Positions 15,982-23,712 of a stretch of DNA of 23,712 nucleotides are shown one piece after another. Origin of the DNA: JAAAOH01 sp046540795 (GTDB taxonomy: Bacteria; Spirochaetota; Spirochaetia; DSM-27196; PWMO01); NCBI GenBank assembly GCA_046540795.1, contig JBKHEN010000029.1, positions 1 to 23,712 on the forward strand, written 5' to 3'. Within the stretch, counting starts at the first letter, position 1. Each line of letters opens with the position of its first letter. A program made the translations under genes and the position numbers. The notes beneath the pieces are model-generated. The model had not been told where the DNA came from, made no database searches, and worked only from the letters and a program-made list of their open reading frames with translations.

Positions 15982-16938
15982 ATGAAGGGAATCCAGGAGC
16001 TGATCTCCCACATCGACCCCGCGCGGGAAGTCGCGATCCAGGCTCACGACTTCCCCGACCATGACGCGGTCGGAACGGCGTATGCCCTTTCCCGGTTGCT
16101 TGCGTCCAATCAGATAGAAACCAAGCTCTGCTACGGCGGTGAGATTCAGAGCGCCTCCCTCACCGAAATGATCCGCATACTCGAGATTCCCATTATGGCC
16201 TGCCATGAGGCGGAGCTCGCCGACGATGCGCAGATCATCATCGTGGACGGGTTCGTCGGTAACACGAACATTCGGGGTGTACCCGGCGAGGTGATCGGCG
16301 TGATCGACCATCACGTTCCGCCGACCGAGCCGAACTGTAAGTACTACGATATCCGTCCGCACTTCGGGGCTTGCTCCACCATTCTCTACGAGTACTACAA
16401 GATCTCTAACAACGAGATGGAAGCGAACGTTGCCACCGGCTTGTTGATCGGGGTGATGATGGATACGGCGTTCATGACCCGTGGCGTCGCCCCGGTGGAC
16501 CTCGAGGCATTCTCGTCGCTGTTTTTCAGCGGGGACTGGCAGACGGGCAGTCGACTGCTGAAGAACTCGCTCTCTCTGGCGGACCTCTCGGTCTTCCGTG
16601 AGGCTATCAACGCCTGCATCGTGGCCGACGATTTCTGCTTTGTCCCGGTAACCAAGGAGTGCACGCAGGAGGTCATGGCGCTGGTGGCGGACTTCTTCCT
16701 GGGCCTGAGAGAGATCCACTTTGTAGTGGTCCTCGAGCCCGAACGGGAAGAATACCGGATATCGGTACGCAGCGAGGACAACGCCCGTCCCACCGACGTC
16801 ATCATCAAGAAGGCCCTCCAGGGGATGGGCTCCGGCGGCGGCCACGTATACATGGGTGGCGGCAGCATACCCCGGGACCTGTTTCCCGGCGACGAGGTCC
16901 TGCGCAAACGATTCATGGCCGCAATGGGAAAAGGATAA
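15982..16938 (+). CDS. DHH/DHHA1-family phosphoesterase (NrnA-like)
   Basis: 318 residues. The N-terminal DHH domain has HDFPDHDAVG (His22, Asp26, Asp28), VDG with Asp89, IDHHVPP (Asp109, His110, His111) and MMDTAF with Asp161, which together form the two-manganese site. The C-terminal DHHA1 domain has the substrate loop SGGGHVYMGGGS at 284-295. Relatives degrade short RNA oligomers (nanoRNase), dephosphorylate pAp, or hydrolyse cyclic di-AMP or pApA. Which substrate applies here cannot be told from sequence. There are no extra PAS or GGDEF domains, unlike GdpP. It sits in an operon between the TPR lipoprotein and the TraB-family gene, with three and seven bases between genes. Confidence 0.92.
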   Translation: MKGIQELISHIDPAREVAIQAHDFPDHDAVGTAYALSRLLASNQIETKLCYGGEIQSASLTEMIRILEIPIMACHEAELADDAQIIIVDGFVGNTNIRGVPGEVIGVIDHHVPPTEPNCKYYDIRPHFGACSTILYEYYKISNNEMEANVATGLLIGVMMDTAFMTRGVAPVDLEAFSSLFFSGDWQTGSRLLKNSLSLADLSVFREAINACIVADDFCFVPVTKECTQEVMALVADFFLGLREIHFVVVLEPEREEYRISVRSEDNARPTDVIIKKALQGMGSGGGHVYMGGGSIPRDLFPGDEVLRKRFMAAMGKG

Positions 16939-16945
16939 TCGAAGA

Positions 16946-18139
16946 GTGGACTACGGAGTGGAAACGAGCGGGGCACGGACCACGATAGAGGTGGCCGGTA
17001 AACGCATCACGATCATCGGCACGGCACACATCTCCCAGGAGAGCGTAGCCGACGTCACCGCGGCCATCGAGGAGCTCGCACCCGAGCGTGTGTGCGTGGA
17101 AATCGATGAAGCGCGATACCGGGCGATGACGGAGGGCCAGGACTGGTCCAGGCTGGACGTATACCGAGTTCTGCGGGAGCGCAAGGGGTTTCTCCTGCTG
17201 GGTAACCTGGTGTTGCAGTCCTTTCAGCGGCGCATGGGCGAGGAGCTCGGGGTCCGCCCGGGCGAGGAGATGCGTGAAGCGGTACGGGTCGCCGAGGAGC
17301 GCTCGGTGCCGGTGGCGCTCTGTGATCGCGATATTCAGGTGACCTTGCGCCGGGCGTGGGCGGGCACCGGATTCTGGGGCAAGAACAAGATGCTTGCCGC
17401 GCTGCTGAGCTCGCTATTCACTCGGGAGAAGCTCACCGAGGAAGAGATAGAGGAGCTGAAGCAGAAGACCGCCTTGCAGGGGATGATGGAGGAGCTTGCC
17501 GCCTATTTGCCCCAGGCAAAGGAAGTCCTCATAGATGAGCGGGATAAGTACCTCGCGAAGCGTATTTTCGAGCAACCGGAACAGAACATCGTAGCGGTGG
17601 TAGGGGCCGGACACGTAAGCGGCATCGTCCGGCATCTGCAGTGGCTCGAAGAGGACCCGGAGGCCGTTGATCTCGAGGAGCTCGATCTCATCCCGCCGAA
17701 AAAGGCCGTTACCCGGGCCTTGCCGTACCTCGTGCCCGCGGTGGTGATCGGCTTGCTCGGATGGGGCTTCGTTCAGTCCGGATGGCAGGGTGGTATCGAG
17801 CTGTTCATGCGGTGGGTGCTGGTGAACGGCTCTCTCTCCGCGGTCGGTGCGCTGGCAGCTCTGGCACATCCGCTAACGGTGATCGTCTCGTTCCTTGCGG
17901 CGCCGTTCACCTCGATGAATCCGACCATCGGCGTGGGGATCGTTGCAGGACTGCTGGAGGCCGTGCTACGCAAGCCTCGAGTCCTGGACTTCGAGAACCT
18001 GCAGCAGGATATTCTCTCGGTGCGCGGGTTCTTCCGAAACCGGGTGAGCCACGTCTTACTGGTGTTTTTCTTCTCGAGCCTCGGGAGTGCCGTGGGAACG
18101 TTCGTGGCCTTTCCCTTTCTCTTTCCCGGCTCCGTATAA
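16946..18139 (+). CDS. TraB/PrgY-family membrane protein
   Basis: 397 residues from the GTG at 16946, with AAGGA ten bases upstream. The soluble N-terminal half has the family's signature segments: IIGTAHISQESV at 23-34, CVEID at 50-54, a DERDKYLA helix near 197-204 and VVGAGHVSGI at 218-227. These belong to the TraB/PrgY/TIKI group, which has an erzincin-like putative metal-protease fold and whose enterococcal members block sex-pheromone activity. The C-terminal half has four hydrophobic segments at about 258-275, 284-308, 312-340 and 365-392. Its role in spirochaetes is not known. A GTG at 16958 is a possible later start. The gene ends 28 bases before the convergent radA, with no clear terminator. 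Confidence 0.88.
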   Translation: MDYGVETSGARTTIEVAGKRITIIGTAHISQESVADVTAAIEELAPERVCVEIDEARYRAMTEGQDWSRLDVYRVLRERKGFLLLGNLVLQSFQRRMGEELGVRPGEEMREAVRVAEERSVPVALCDRDIQVTLRRAWAGTGFWGKNKMLAALLSSLFTREKLTEEEIEELKQKTALQGMMEELAAYLPQAKEVLIDERDKYLAKRIFEQPEQNIVAVVGAGHVSGIVRHLQWLEEDPEAVDLEELDLIPPKKAVTRALPYLVPAVVIGLLGWGFVQSGWQGGIELFMRWVLVNGSLSAVGALAALAHPLTVIVSFLAAPFTSMNPTIGVGIVAGLLEAVLRKPRVLDFENLQQDILSVRGFFRNRVSHVLLVFFFSSLGSAVGTFVAFPFLFPGSV

Positions 18140-18167
18140 CGGGCTCCTGCCGGCGGCGGGCTATGGG

Positions 18168-19580
18168 CTATCGGTTCGGCGCGACGTTCCCGTTGCCGAA
18201 GACGGCGCCGATGCCGGCGCCGACGGTGTCCACCCGTTCCCACTCCTCCTCCGGTGGCTCGCCCTCTCTCACGCGACGAGGCCCGACGAGACGTTCGTAG
18301 CCCATATCGCGCGCGGTGCGCAGCCTGCGACGTAGCTGCGCCACGGGACGGATCTCTCCGGCAAGGCTGATCTCGCCGGTCACGGTGGTGGCCCCGGGCA
18401 CCGGGGTTCCCGTACGAGCGGAGTACAGCGCCACGGCAAGCGGCAGCTCCACTCCCACTTCGTCGATTCTGATGCCCCCGGCGACGTTCACGTATATGTC
18501 CTGGTCGGAGAAGCTCACCCCCAGATGCTTTTCGAGCACCGCGGCCACCCGGGATATCCGCCGGGAATCGATCCGGTCGGAAAATGTTCTGCTTACACCG
18601 CTCTTTGCCGATACCGTGAGCGCCTGAATTTCCACCAAAAGCACGCGACTTCCCTCGTAGACGGGTGCCACCACCACCCCCGCGGGAAGGGTGCCCCTGC
18701 GATCGACCAGAAATACCGAGGCCGGATCGGTCACCTCCCGCAGGCCGGCGTGTCCCATGGCGAAGAGGCCGATCTCGTCGGTGGACCCGAAGCGGTTCTT
18801 CGTGGCGCGCAGTACCCGCAGGTGCTCTTCGGCATGCTCGAAGTACAACACCGTATCGACCATGTGCTCGATGGCCTTCGGACCGGCAATAGCCCCCTCT
18901 TTGGTCACGTGGGCGACGAGGAAGACCGCGGATTCCCGCGAACGAATCCAGTCGAGGATCTCGTAGGTGCCGTACTTGATTTGGTTGACCGTGCCCGGGT
19001 AGGCGCCGGCCTCCGGTGAGCGAAGGGCCTGAACCGAATCGACGATTACCAGCTCCGGAGAGCGTTCGTCAAACGCCCGGGTCACCGCCTCGGTATCGCC
19101 GTCGCAGAGCACGTCGAAATCCGCCTCGAGGCCGAGGCGCCGCGCCCGCAGCCGCAGCTGCCGTGCCGACTCCTCGGCGGAAACGTAGAGCACCGATCGG
19201 TCCGACATCCGAGCCGCCGCCTGGAGCATAAGGGTGGACTTCCCGATACCCGGCTCGCCGCCGAGGAGTACCGACGAGCCGAGCACGATACCGCCGCCGA
19301 GGACACGATCGAGCTCTCCGATGCCCGTGGGGCGGCGGGGCTCCTCGAGATCGGATGCCCCGACCGATTCGACGGACTCCGCCGCCGTACCGCCGGGCCG
19401 CCGCGACACTCCGGTTCCCGGGGAGCGCGAGCGTCCTGCGGGGCCTTTCAGAGCTCCCGGTCCCCCGGCGGCGGTCTCCACCAGGGTGTTCCACTCCCCG
19501 CACTGCGGACACCGCCCGAGCCACTTCGGCTCCTCGTGACCGCATGAGCTGCAGCGGTAGACGGTTCTTGCGCGGGCCAT
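18168..19580 (-). CDS. radA: DNA repair protein RadA
   Basis: 470 residues. RadA (Sms) is a RecA-like ATPase that drives branch migration of recombination intermediates. It has an N-terminal four-cysteine zinc finger (Cys10, Cys13, Cys24, Cys27), Walker A GGEPGIGKST at 107-116, Walker B LVIVDS near 177-182, the RadA-specific KNRFG at 261-265, and a C-terminal Lon-protease-like domain that probably lacks protease activity. A linker of about 50 residues rich in Gly, Pro, Ser and Arg between zinc finger and ATPase is longer than usual. It is the last gene of the aspS operon and starts eight bases after the immunophilin stop, so it is likely translationally coupled. Confidence 0.97.
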   Translation of the reverse strand: MARARTVYRCSSCGHEEPKWLGRCPQCGEWNTLVETAAGGPGALKGPAGRSRSPGTGVSRRPGGTAAESVESVGASDLEEPRRPTGIGELDRVLGGGIVLGSSVLLGGEPGIGKSTLMLQAAARMSDRSVLYVSAEESARQLRLRARRLGLEADFDVLCDGDTEAVTRAFDERSPELVIVDSVQALRSPEAGAYPGTVNQIKYGTYEILDWIRSRESAVFLVAHVTKEGAIAGPKAIEHMVDTVLYFEHAEEHLRVLRATKNRFGSTDEIGLFAMGHAGLREVTDPASVFLVDRRGTLPAGVVVAPVYEGSRVLLVEIQALTVSAKSGVSRTFSDRIDSRRISRVAAVLEKHLGVSFSDQDIYVNVAGGIRIDEVGVELPLAVALYSARTGTPVPGATTVTGEISLAGEIRPVAQLRRRLRTARDMGYERLVGPRRVREGEPPEEEWERVDTVGAGIGAVFGNGNVAPNR

Positions 19581-19588
19581 GCGGACTG

Positions 19589-20629
19589 CTACTCGCCGGC
19601 GCGGACGTCGGTGAGCTCCACCTCGAAGACCAGGAACGAGTTCGGCGGAATGATTCCGCGGGCGCCGTCGGACCCGTATGCGAGCTCCGGCGGAACGATC
19701 ACCGTCCGCCGCTCTCCGACGGACATGTCCAGCAGCGTACGGTCCCAGCCCTCGATGACCTCTCCGGTTCCCACGGTGAAGGTCACCGGCTCGTCGCGAT
19801 TCTCCGTCGACTCGAAGGGCATGCCGTTGAGAAGATAGCCCGTATACTCCACGGCCACCTCATCGCCTTCCTGAGGTCTCGTCCCGGTTCCCTCCTGCTC
19901 GACCACGTAGCGCAGGCCCTTTTCCGTTTCCCTGGCCTCCGGCCAGTTGCGCTCGATGTAGTCGAGTTGCTCCGCGATGGATACCTGCTGTTTCTCGGAT
20001 AGCTCCTCCCGGAGCGCCTCGATCCGTCGATCGAAGGTTTCCTGATCGGCCTCGAACTCTCGGGCATCAGGGCCGCGGCGAATGACCGTTACCTCCTCGA
20101 GGGTATCGCCCTCCTCGATCTCGTCTACGACGTCTTGACCTTCCATCACATGAGCGAAGACGGAGTACTGTCCGTCCAGCCACGGCGTCGGTCCGCGCGT
20201 GATGAAAAACTGGCTGCCGTTCGTGTGGGGCCCGCTATTGGCCATCGATACAACTCCCGCCTCATCGTGGCGCAGGGAATCGCTTATCTCGTTGGGAAAC
20301 TCGTAGCCGGGACCTCCGGAGCCGTCACCCCGAGGATCACCGGTTTGGATTACGAAGTCCTCCACGACGCGGTGGAACACCAGCCCGTCATAGAAGGGCT
20401 CGCCTTCGCGTACGTCGGTGTCGAGGTTTCCCTCCGCCAATCCGACGAAGTTTGTTACCGTCGCCGGTGACTCCTCGTAGGCAAGGCGCAGCAGTATCGA
20501 GCCCTTGGACGTTTCGAGCTCGGCGTAGAGCCCGTCTTCGAGATCCGCGTACTCGTCGCTGCAGCCGCCTGTCAGCGTGACGGCAATGACGATCAGGAGC
20601 GCGCCGGCCGAATACAGCAGTCGCTTCAT
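19589..20629 (-). CDS. Dual-family immunophilin lipoprotein: cyclophilin-FKBP fusion
   Basis: 346 residues from the ATG at 20629, with GAGGGG five bases upstream. A signal peptide with lipobox LTGGC (Cys23) predicts a lipid-anchored periplasmic protein. Residues about 33-187 are a cyclophilin domain: FHRVVEDFVIQTGDP with Arg87, NGSQFFIT and Trp150 in PWLDGQYSVFAHV. A charged helical linker (188-235) follows. Residues about 240-342 are an FKBP domain: VEYTGYLLNG, GTGEVIEGWD with Trp295, and VPPELAYG with Tyr318. Both are peptidyl-prolyl cis-trans isomerases, and key residues of both are kept, so both are probably active. Likely substrates are exported proteins. Such cyclophilin-FKBP fusions are known in few bacteria, including treponemes. 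A GTG at 20635 would add two residues but leaves no room for a ribosome binding site. Confidence 0.95.
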   Translation of the reverse strand: MKRLLYSAGALLIVIAVTLTGGCSDEYADLEDGLYAELETSKGSILLRLAYEESPATVTNFVGLAEGNLDTDVREGEPFYDGLVFHRVVEDFVIQTGDPRGDGSGGPGYEFPNEISDSLRHDEAGVVSMANSGPHTNGSQFFITRGPTPWLDGQYSVFAHVMEGQDVVDEIEEGDTLEEVTVIRRGPDAREFEADQETFDRRIEALREELSEKQQVSIAEQLDYIERNWPEARETEKGLRYVVEQEGTGTRPQEGDEVAVEYTGYLLNGMPFESTENRDEPVTFTVGTGEVIEGWDRTLLDMSVGERRTVIVPPELAYGSDGARGIIPPNSFLVFEVELTDVRAGE

Positions 20630-20644
20630 ACTCACCCCTCGAGG

Positions 20645-21817
20645 TCATCGGTTCGGCAAATGCCGGACCATGATGATGCCGTCGATGTTTTTGATCGCCT
20701 CGATGTGGTCGGAAGACAGATTGTCGTCGACGTCGATGATGTTGTACGCGACGTCACCTTTATGATGATTCACCAGATCGAGGATGTTGATGTTTCCTTC
20801 GGCCAGTATCCTGGTCACCTGCCCCACCATGTTGGGGATGTTGCGATTTCCGATGAGAAGCCGCTCTCTGCCCGTGTAGGGCATAATGCATTGCGGGAAG
20901 TTCACCGAGTTCACAACGTTACCGGTTTCGATGTAATCGCGGAGCTGGCGTGCCGCCATGACGGCGCAGTTCTCCTCGGCCTCCGGCGTGGACGCGCCGA
21001 GATGCGGAATAGGGAGAATGCGCTCATTGCCGAGGAGCTTGGTATCGGGGAAATCCGTCACGTAGTAAGAGACGATTCCTTTATCGATGGCCGTGAGTAG
21101 CGCATCGTTGTCCACCAGACCTCCCCGGGCAAAGTTCAAAAGCCGTGCGCCCGGCTTCATCTGGGAGAGGGTCTCGTGGTTCAGGTAATGCTGCGTGTTT
21201 TCGCTTAGCGGAACGTGTATGGTGACGTAGTCGGAGCGGGACAGGAGGCTCTGCAGATTCCGTGCGCGCTCTACGCTTCGCGACAGTCCCCAGGCGGATT
21301 CCACCGAGATGTAGGGATCGCAGCCCACGACGGTCATGCCGAGGGCGGAAGCGGCATTGGCGACCATCACGCCGATCGCCCCCAGCCCGATGACCCCGAG
21401 CGTCTTTCCGTAGATCTCCGGGCCGGCGTACGCTTTCTTCTGTTTCTCCACCAGCTTCGCTACGTCCTCAGTACTCGGGTCAAGGCTCTTCACCCAGGCA
21501 AGCCCGTCGTAGATGCGTCGCGAGGAGAGCAGAAGCCCGCTTATGACCAGCTCCTTGACACTGTTTGCGTTGGCTCCCGGGGTGTTGAATACGACGACGC
21601 CCCGCTCGGTGCAGGCCTCTACGGGTATGTTGTTGACCCCCGTGCCCGCCCGGGCGATGACTTTGAGCCGCGGGTTGAGCTCCATGTCGTTGAGATCGTG
21701 ACTCCGGAGGATGATCCCGTCCGGATCCTCCACGTCTTCGCCGACGCGATACTCCCCGTCCTCGAATACCGCGAGCCCGGCTTCTGCAATCTTGTTGTAA
21801 GTCCGGATTCCAAACAT
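20645..21817 (-). CDS. serA: D-3-phosphoglycerate dehydrogenase with C-terminal ACT domain
   Basis: 390 residues. It oxidises 3-phosphoglycerate to phosphohydroxypyruvate with NAD, the first step of serine synthesis. Visible features are RAGTGVNNI in the substrate domain, the NAD-binding GLGAIGVMVANAA, the catalytic Arg in FARGGLVDNDAL, the catalytic His in PHLGAST, and a C-terminal ACT domain (about 310-388) that in relatives binds serine as feedback inhibitor. The usual catalytic Glu is not where expected: the equivalent segment reads VTDFPDT. I believe this wording is shared by a subfamily of about 390-residue enzymes, but cannot check it here. The ATG at 21817 has GAGG upstream; a GTG at 21829 is less likely. 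It starts eight bases after the aspS stop. Confidence 0.93.
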   Translation of the reverse strand: MFGIRTYNKIAEAGLAVFEDGEYRVGEDVEDPDGIILRSHDLNDMELNPRLKVIARAGTGVNNIPVEACTERGVVVFNTPGANANSVKELVISGLLLSSRRIYDGLAWVKSLDPSTEDVAKLVEKQKKAYAGPEIYGKTLGVIGLGAIGVMVANAASALGMTVVGCDPYISVESAWGLSRSVERARNLQSLLSRSDYVTIHVPLSENTQHYLNHETLSQMKPGARLLNFARGGLVDNDALLTAIDKGIVSYYVTDFPDTKLLGNERILPIPHLGASTPEAEENCAVMAARQLRDYIETGNVVNSVNFPQCIMPYTGRERLLIGNRNIPNMVGQVTRILAEGNINILDLVNHHKGDVAYNIIDVDDNLSSDHIEAIKNIDGIIMVRHLPNR

Positions 21818-21825
21818 TTCGCACC

Positions 21826-23643
21826 TCACGTAGGGGATTCGCTGTGGGACCGAAGCGCTTCGGCTACCTCCGGTAAAAGCCGGAGGCCGAGCTCTTCGAG
21901 CTGCTTCGGATCCACCTCCGAGGGCGAGTCGTCCATGGGGGAGACGCCGACGGAGTTCTTGGGAAAAGCTATGACCTCCCGAATGGTGTCCTCACCCGCC
22001 ATCATCATAACGATCCGATCGAGGCCGGGTGCGATACCACCATGCGGTGGCGGTCCGTATTGAAACGCTTCGAGCAGGAAGCCGAAGCGGCGTTGAGCCT
22101 CTTCCCGAGAGAACCCGACGATGGAGAAGATCCGCTCCTGCAGTTCCGGATTGTGAATCCGGATCGACCCGGAGGCGAGCTCAAGGCCGTTCCCGACGAG
22201 ATCATAGAGGTCCCCCAGCACTGTCCCGGGGTCATCCTCCAGGGAATCGAGGAACTGCTCCTGGGGCATCGTGAACATGTGATGCGCCGGATCCCATTTA
22301 CCCTCGTCCTCGTTCCACTCGAAGAGCGGGAAGTCCACCACCCAGGCAAACGCAAACTCATTCGGGTCCGGGAGGCCGAGCTGCCGCCCGAGCCGCGTGC
22401 GCACGGCGCCGAGGGCGGTTGTTGCGGTTTTCCACCGGTCCGCCACGAACAAGAGAAGATCTCCCGGCTTTGCGCCGAGCTCCCGACACACCGCGGCGGT
22501 CTCTTCGGCGAAAAACTTACCGATACCCCCTTCGAGGACCGGGTTTCCTTCGGCTTCGGCCACGCGGGTCCAGGCCAGCCCCTTGGCCCCGTAGGTAGTG
22601 GCCGCACCTTCGAGCTCGTCGATCTGTTTGCGGGAGAAGCCGCCGCACTCCTCTGCAACGAGGGCCTTCACCACGCCGCCCTCAGCGACCACGTTCTTGA
22701 AGACGTTGAAACCGCTCCGTCCGGCGCGCTCGGTGAAGTCCTGAAGCTCGAGACCGAAGCGGAGGTCCGGCTTGTCCGTCCCGTAACGATTCATGGCATC
22801 GGCGTAGGACAGGCGAGGAAAGGGCGTCTGCAGCTCCACGTCCAGCGTATGGCGAAAGACGTGTGAGAGCATACCTTCCACGACCTCAAAGACGTCGTCT
22901 TTGTTCACGAAGCTCATCTCGATGTCGACTTGCGTGTGCTCAGGCTGCCGATCTCCGCGGGCGTCTTCGTCCCGGAAGCAATGAGCGAGCTGGAAGTACC
23001 GATCAAAGCCCGCAACCATGATGATCTGCTTGAACAGCTGTGGTGATTGCGGCAGTGCGTAGAACTTGCCCTGGTGAAGCCGTGACGGTACAAGAAAGTC
23101 CCGAGCCCCTTCCGGCGTCGATTTGATGAGCGACGGGGTCTCTATCTCGTAGAAGCCGAGGCCGTTGAGGTACTCCCGCACCCGGAAAGACACCTCATGC
23201 CGCAGCTTGATCTTCCGTTGCATCGAGAAGGACCGGAGGTCGAGATAGCGGTACTTCTGCCGGAGCTCGTCCCGGGCTTCCGTGGTCTCGTCGATCATGA
23301 ACGGGAGCGTACGGCACCGGGAGAGGACGCGGATCTCGTCGGCGCGCACCTCGATTTCTCCGGTGCGCATCTCGGGATTGACCATATCCTCCGGCCGGGC
23401 ACGGACCTCGCCGTGAACGGCGATGCAGTACTCGTTCTTGAGCTCGGAAGCGGTCCTTGAGAGCTCCTGCGGCGCCCCTTCGTCTACGACAACCTGGGTC
23501 ACGCCGAAGCGATCGCGCAGGTTGATGAAATGAACGCCGCCGTGATCACGGGACCGATGCACCCATCCGTTCAGTATGACGTCTCGACCGGCGTCGGTGC
23601 GACCGAGCTCGCCGCACGTGACGGTCCGTCTCATTGTCTCCAT
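21826..23643 (-). CDS. aspS: Aspartyl-tRNA synthetase (bacterial type, possibly non-discriminating)
   Basis: 605 residues, the bacterial length with an inserted GAD domain. It charges tRNA with aspartate. The N-terminal OB-fold anticodon domain contains GWVHRSRDHGG. Class II motifs follow: PSLIKSTPEGARDFLVPSR, FRDED with DRQPEHTQVD (motif 2), and GGIAPGLDRI at 535-544 (motif 3). The RDHGG wording carries a His (His34 here, His31 if the start is the ATG at 23634). This matches non-discriminating AspRS, which also charges tRNA-Asn; discriminating forms such as the E. coli enzyme have Leu there. A second determinant in the VRARPED segment holds Asp, unlike either the Gly or Lys classes I know, so the call is open. 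It heads the operon aspS-serA-immunophilin-radA. Confidence 0.97.
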   Translation of the reverse strand: METMRRTVTCGELGRTDAGRDVILNGWVHRSRDHGGVHFINLRDRFGVTQVVVDEGAPQELSRTASELKNEYCIAVHGEVRARPEDMVNPEMRTGEIEVRADEIRVLSRCRTLPFMIDETTEARDELRQKYRYLDLRSFSMQRKIKLRHEVSFRVREYLNGLGFYEIETPSLIKSTPEGARDFLVPSRLHQGKFYALPQSPQLFKQIIMVAGFDRYFQLAHCFRDEDARGDRQPEHTQVDIEMSFVNKDDVFEVVEGMLSHVFRHTLDVELQTPFPRLSYADAMNRYGTDKPDLRFGLELQDFTERAGRSGFNVFKNVVAEGGVVKALVAEECGGFSRKQIDELEGAATTYGAKGLAWTRVAEAEGNPVLEGGIGKFFAEETAAVCRELGAKPGDLLLFVADRWKTATTALGAVRTRLGRQLGLPDPNEFAFAWVVDFPLFEWNEDEGKWDPAHHMFTMPQEQFLDSLEDDPGTVLGDLYDLVGNGLELASGSIRIHNPELQERIFSIVGFSREEAQRRFGFLLEAFQYGPPPHGGIAPGLDRIVMMMAGEDTIREVIAFPKNSVGVSPMDDSPSEVDPKQLEELGLRLLPEVAEALRSHSESPT

Positions 23644-23649
23644 GGGTCG

Positions 23650-23678
23650 AATCTACCATGCGCGTACCGAGCGTTCAA
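23650..23678 (-). promoter_or_regulatory. Predicted promoter of the aspS operon
   Basis: Minus strand: TTGAAC (23678-23673), a 17-base spacer and TAGATT (23655-23650). The start codon at 23643 lies seven bases after the -10 box, so +1 would fall at or next to the ATG. No Shine-Dalgarno precedes it. Confidence 0.5.
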
Positions 23679-23712
23679 CCGGCGGCCGGAGCAGGCCTGG
23701 TCAGCCCGGCGG

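Noticed and set aside
1..23712. Mobile elements, CRISPR, tRNA or rRNA genes
   Set aside because: No transposase-like protein, terminal inverted repeat, spaced direct-repeat array, cloverleaf or rRNA-like stretch was noticed; a tRNAscan or covariance search would be needed to exclude small RNAs.

Overview
The window is about 23.7 kb of GC-rich bacterial chromosome (by eye about 60% GC). It is densely packed with core genes. I see no rRNA, tRNA, CRISPR array, insertion sequence or phage gene. The gene content suggests a free-living spirochaete: a cyclophilin-FKBP dual immunophilin lipoprotein, an Asp-type MurA, many acidic lipoproteins and TPR proteins, and few genes with a readable Shine-Dalgarno at operon heads. 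The acidic secreted proteins would fit a halophilic or alkaliphilic member. This assignment is inference; no rRNA is present to prove it.

Layout. 75-3656 (+): a tight three-gene operon. Two tandem membrane proteins each have three TM segments, a soluble domain and three more TM segments (an LptF/LptG-like plan, the second carrying TPR-like repeats), followed by a DjlA-like membrane J-protein. 3673-6416 (-): a lipoprotein gene and then murA. 6514-7833 (+): thrC. 7876-8970 (-): an HD-domain protein related to CCA-adding enzymes. 9090-10441 (+): hisA and a hisE gene whose N-terminal HisI domain is degenerate. 10583-12556 (+): transketolase, with a clear terminator. 12637-14484 (-): an unrecognised membrane-anchored protein. 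14581-18139 (+): a TPR lipoprotein, a DHH/DHHA1 phosphoesterase and a TraB/PrgY-family membrane protein. 18168-23643 (-): the operon aspS - serA - dual immunophilin - radA.

Functionally the window mixes envelope work (MurA, LptFG-like pair, J-protein, lipoproteins, periplasmic prolyl isomerase), amino-acid synthesis (ThrC, HisA/HisE, SerA), central carbon metabolism (Tkt), and tRNA/DNA maintenance (AspRS, RadA, DHH protein, HD protein).

The most striking recurrent signal is regulatory. At six transcription-unit heads that lack a good Shine-Dalgarno, a sigma70-like promoter can be placed so that its -10 box ends 7 to 10 bases before the start codon, which predicts leaderless mRNAs. Other notable points are the MurA Cys-to-Asp replacement (fosfomycin insensitivity), the apparently dead HisI domain, the HD protein with a worn nucleotidyltransferase head, an AspRS with a non-discriminating signature, and the LptFG-like operon with a J-protein.
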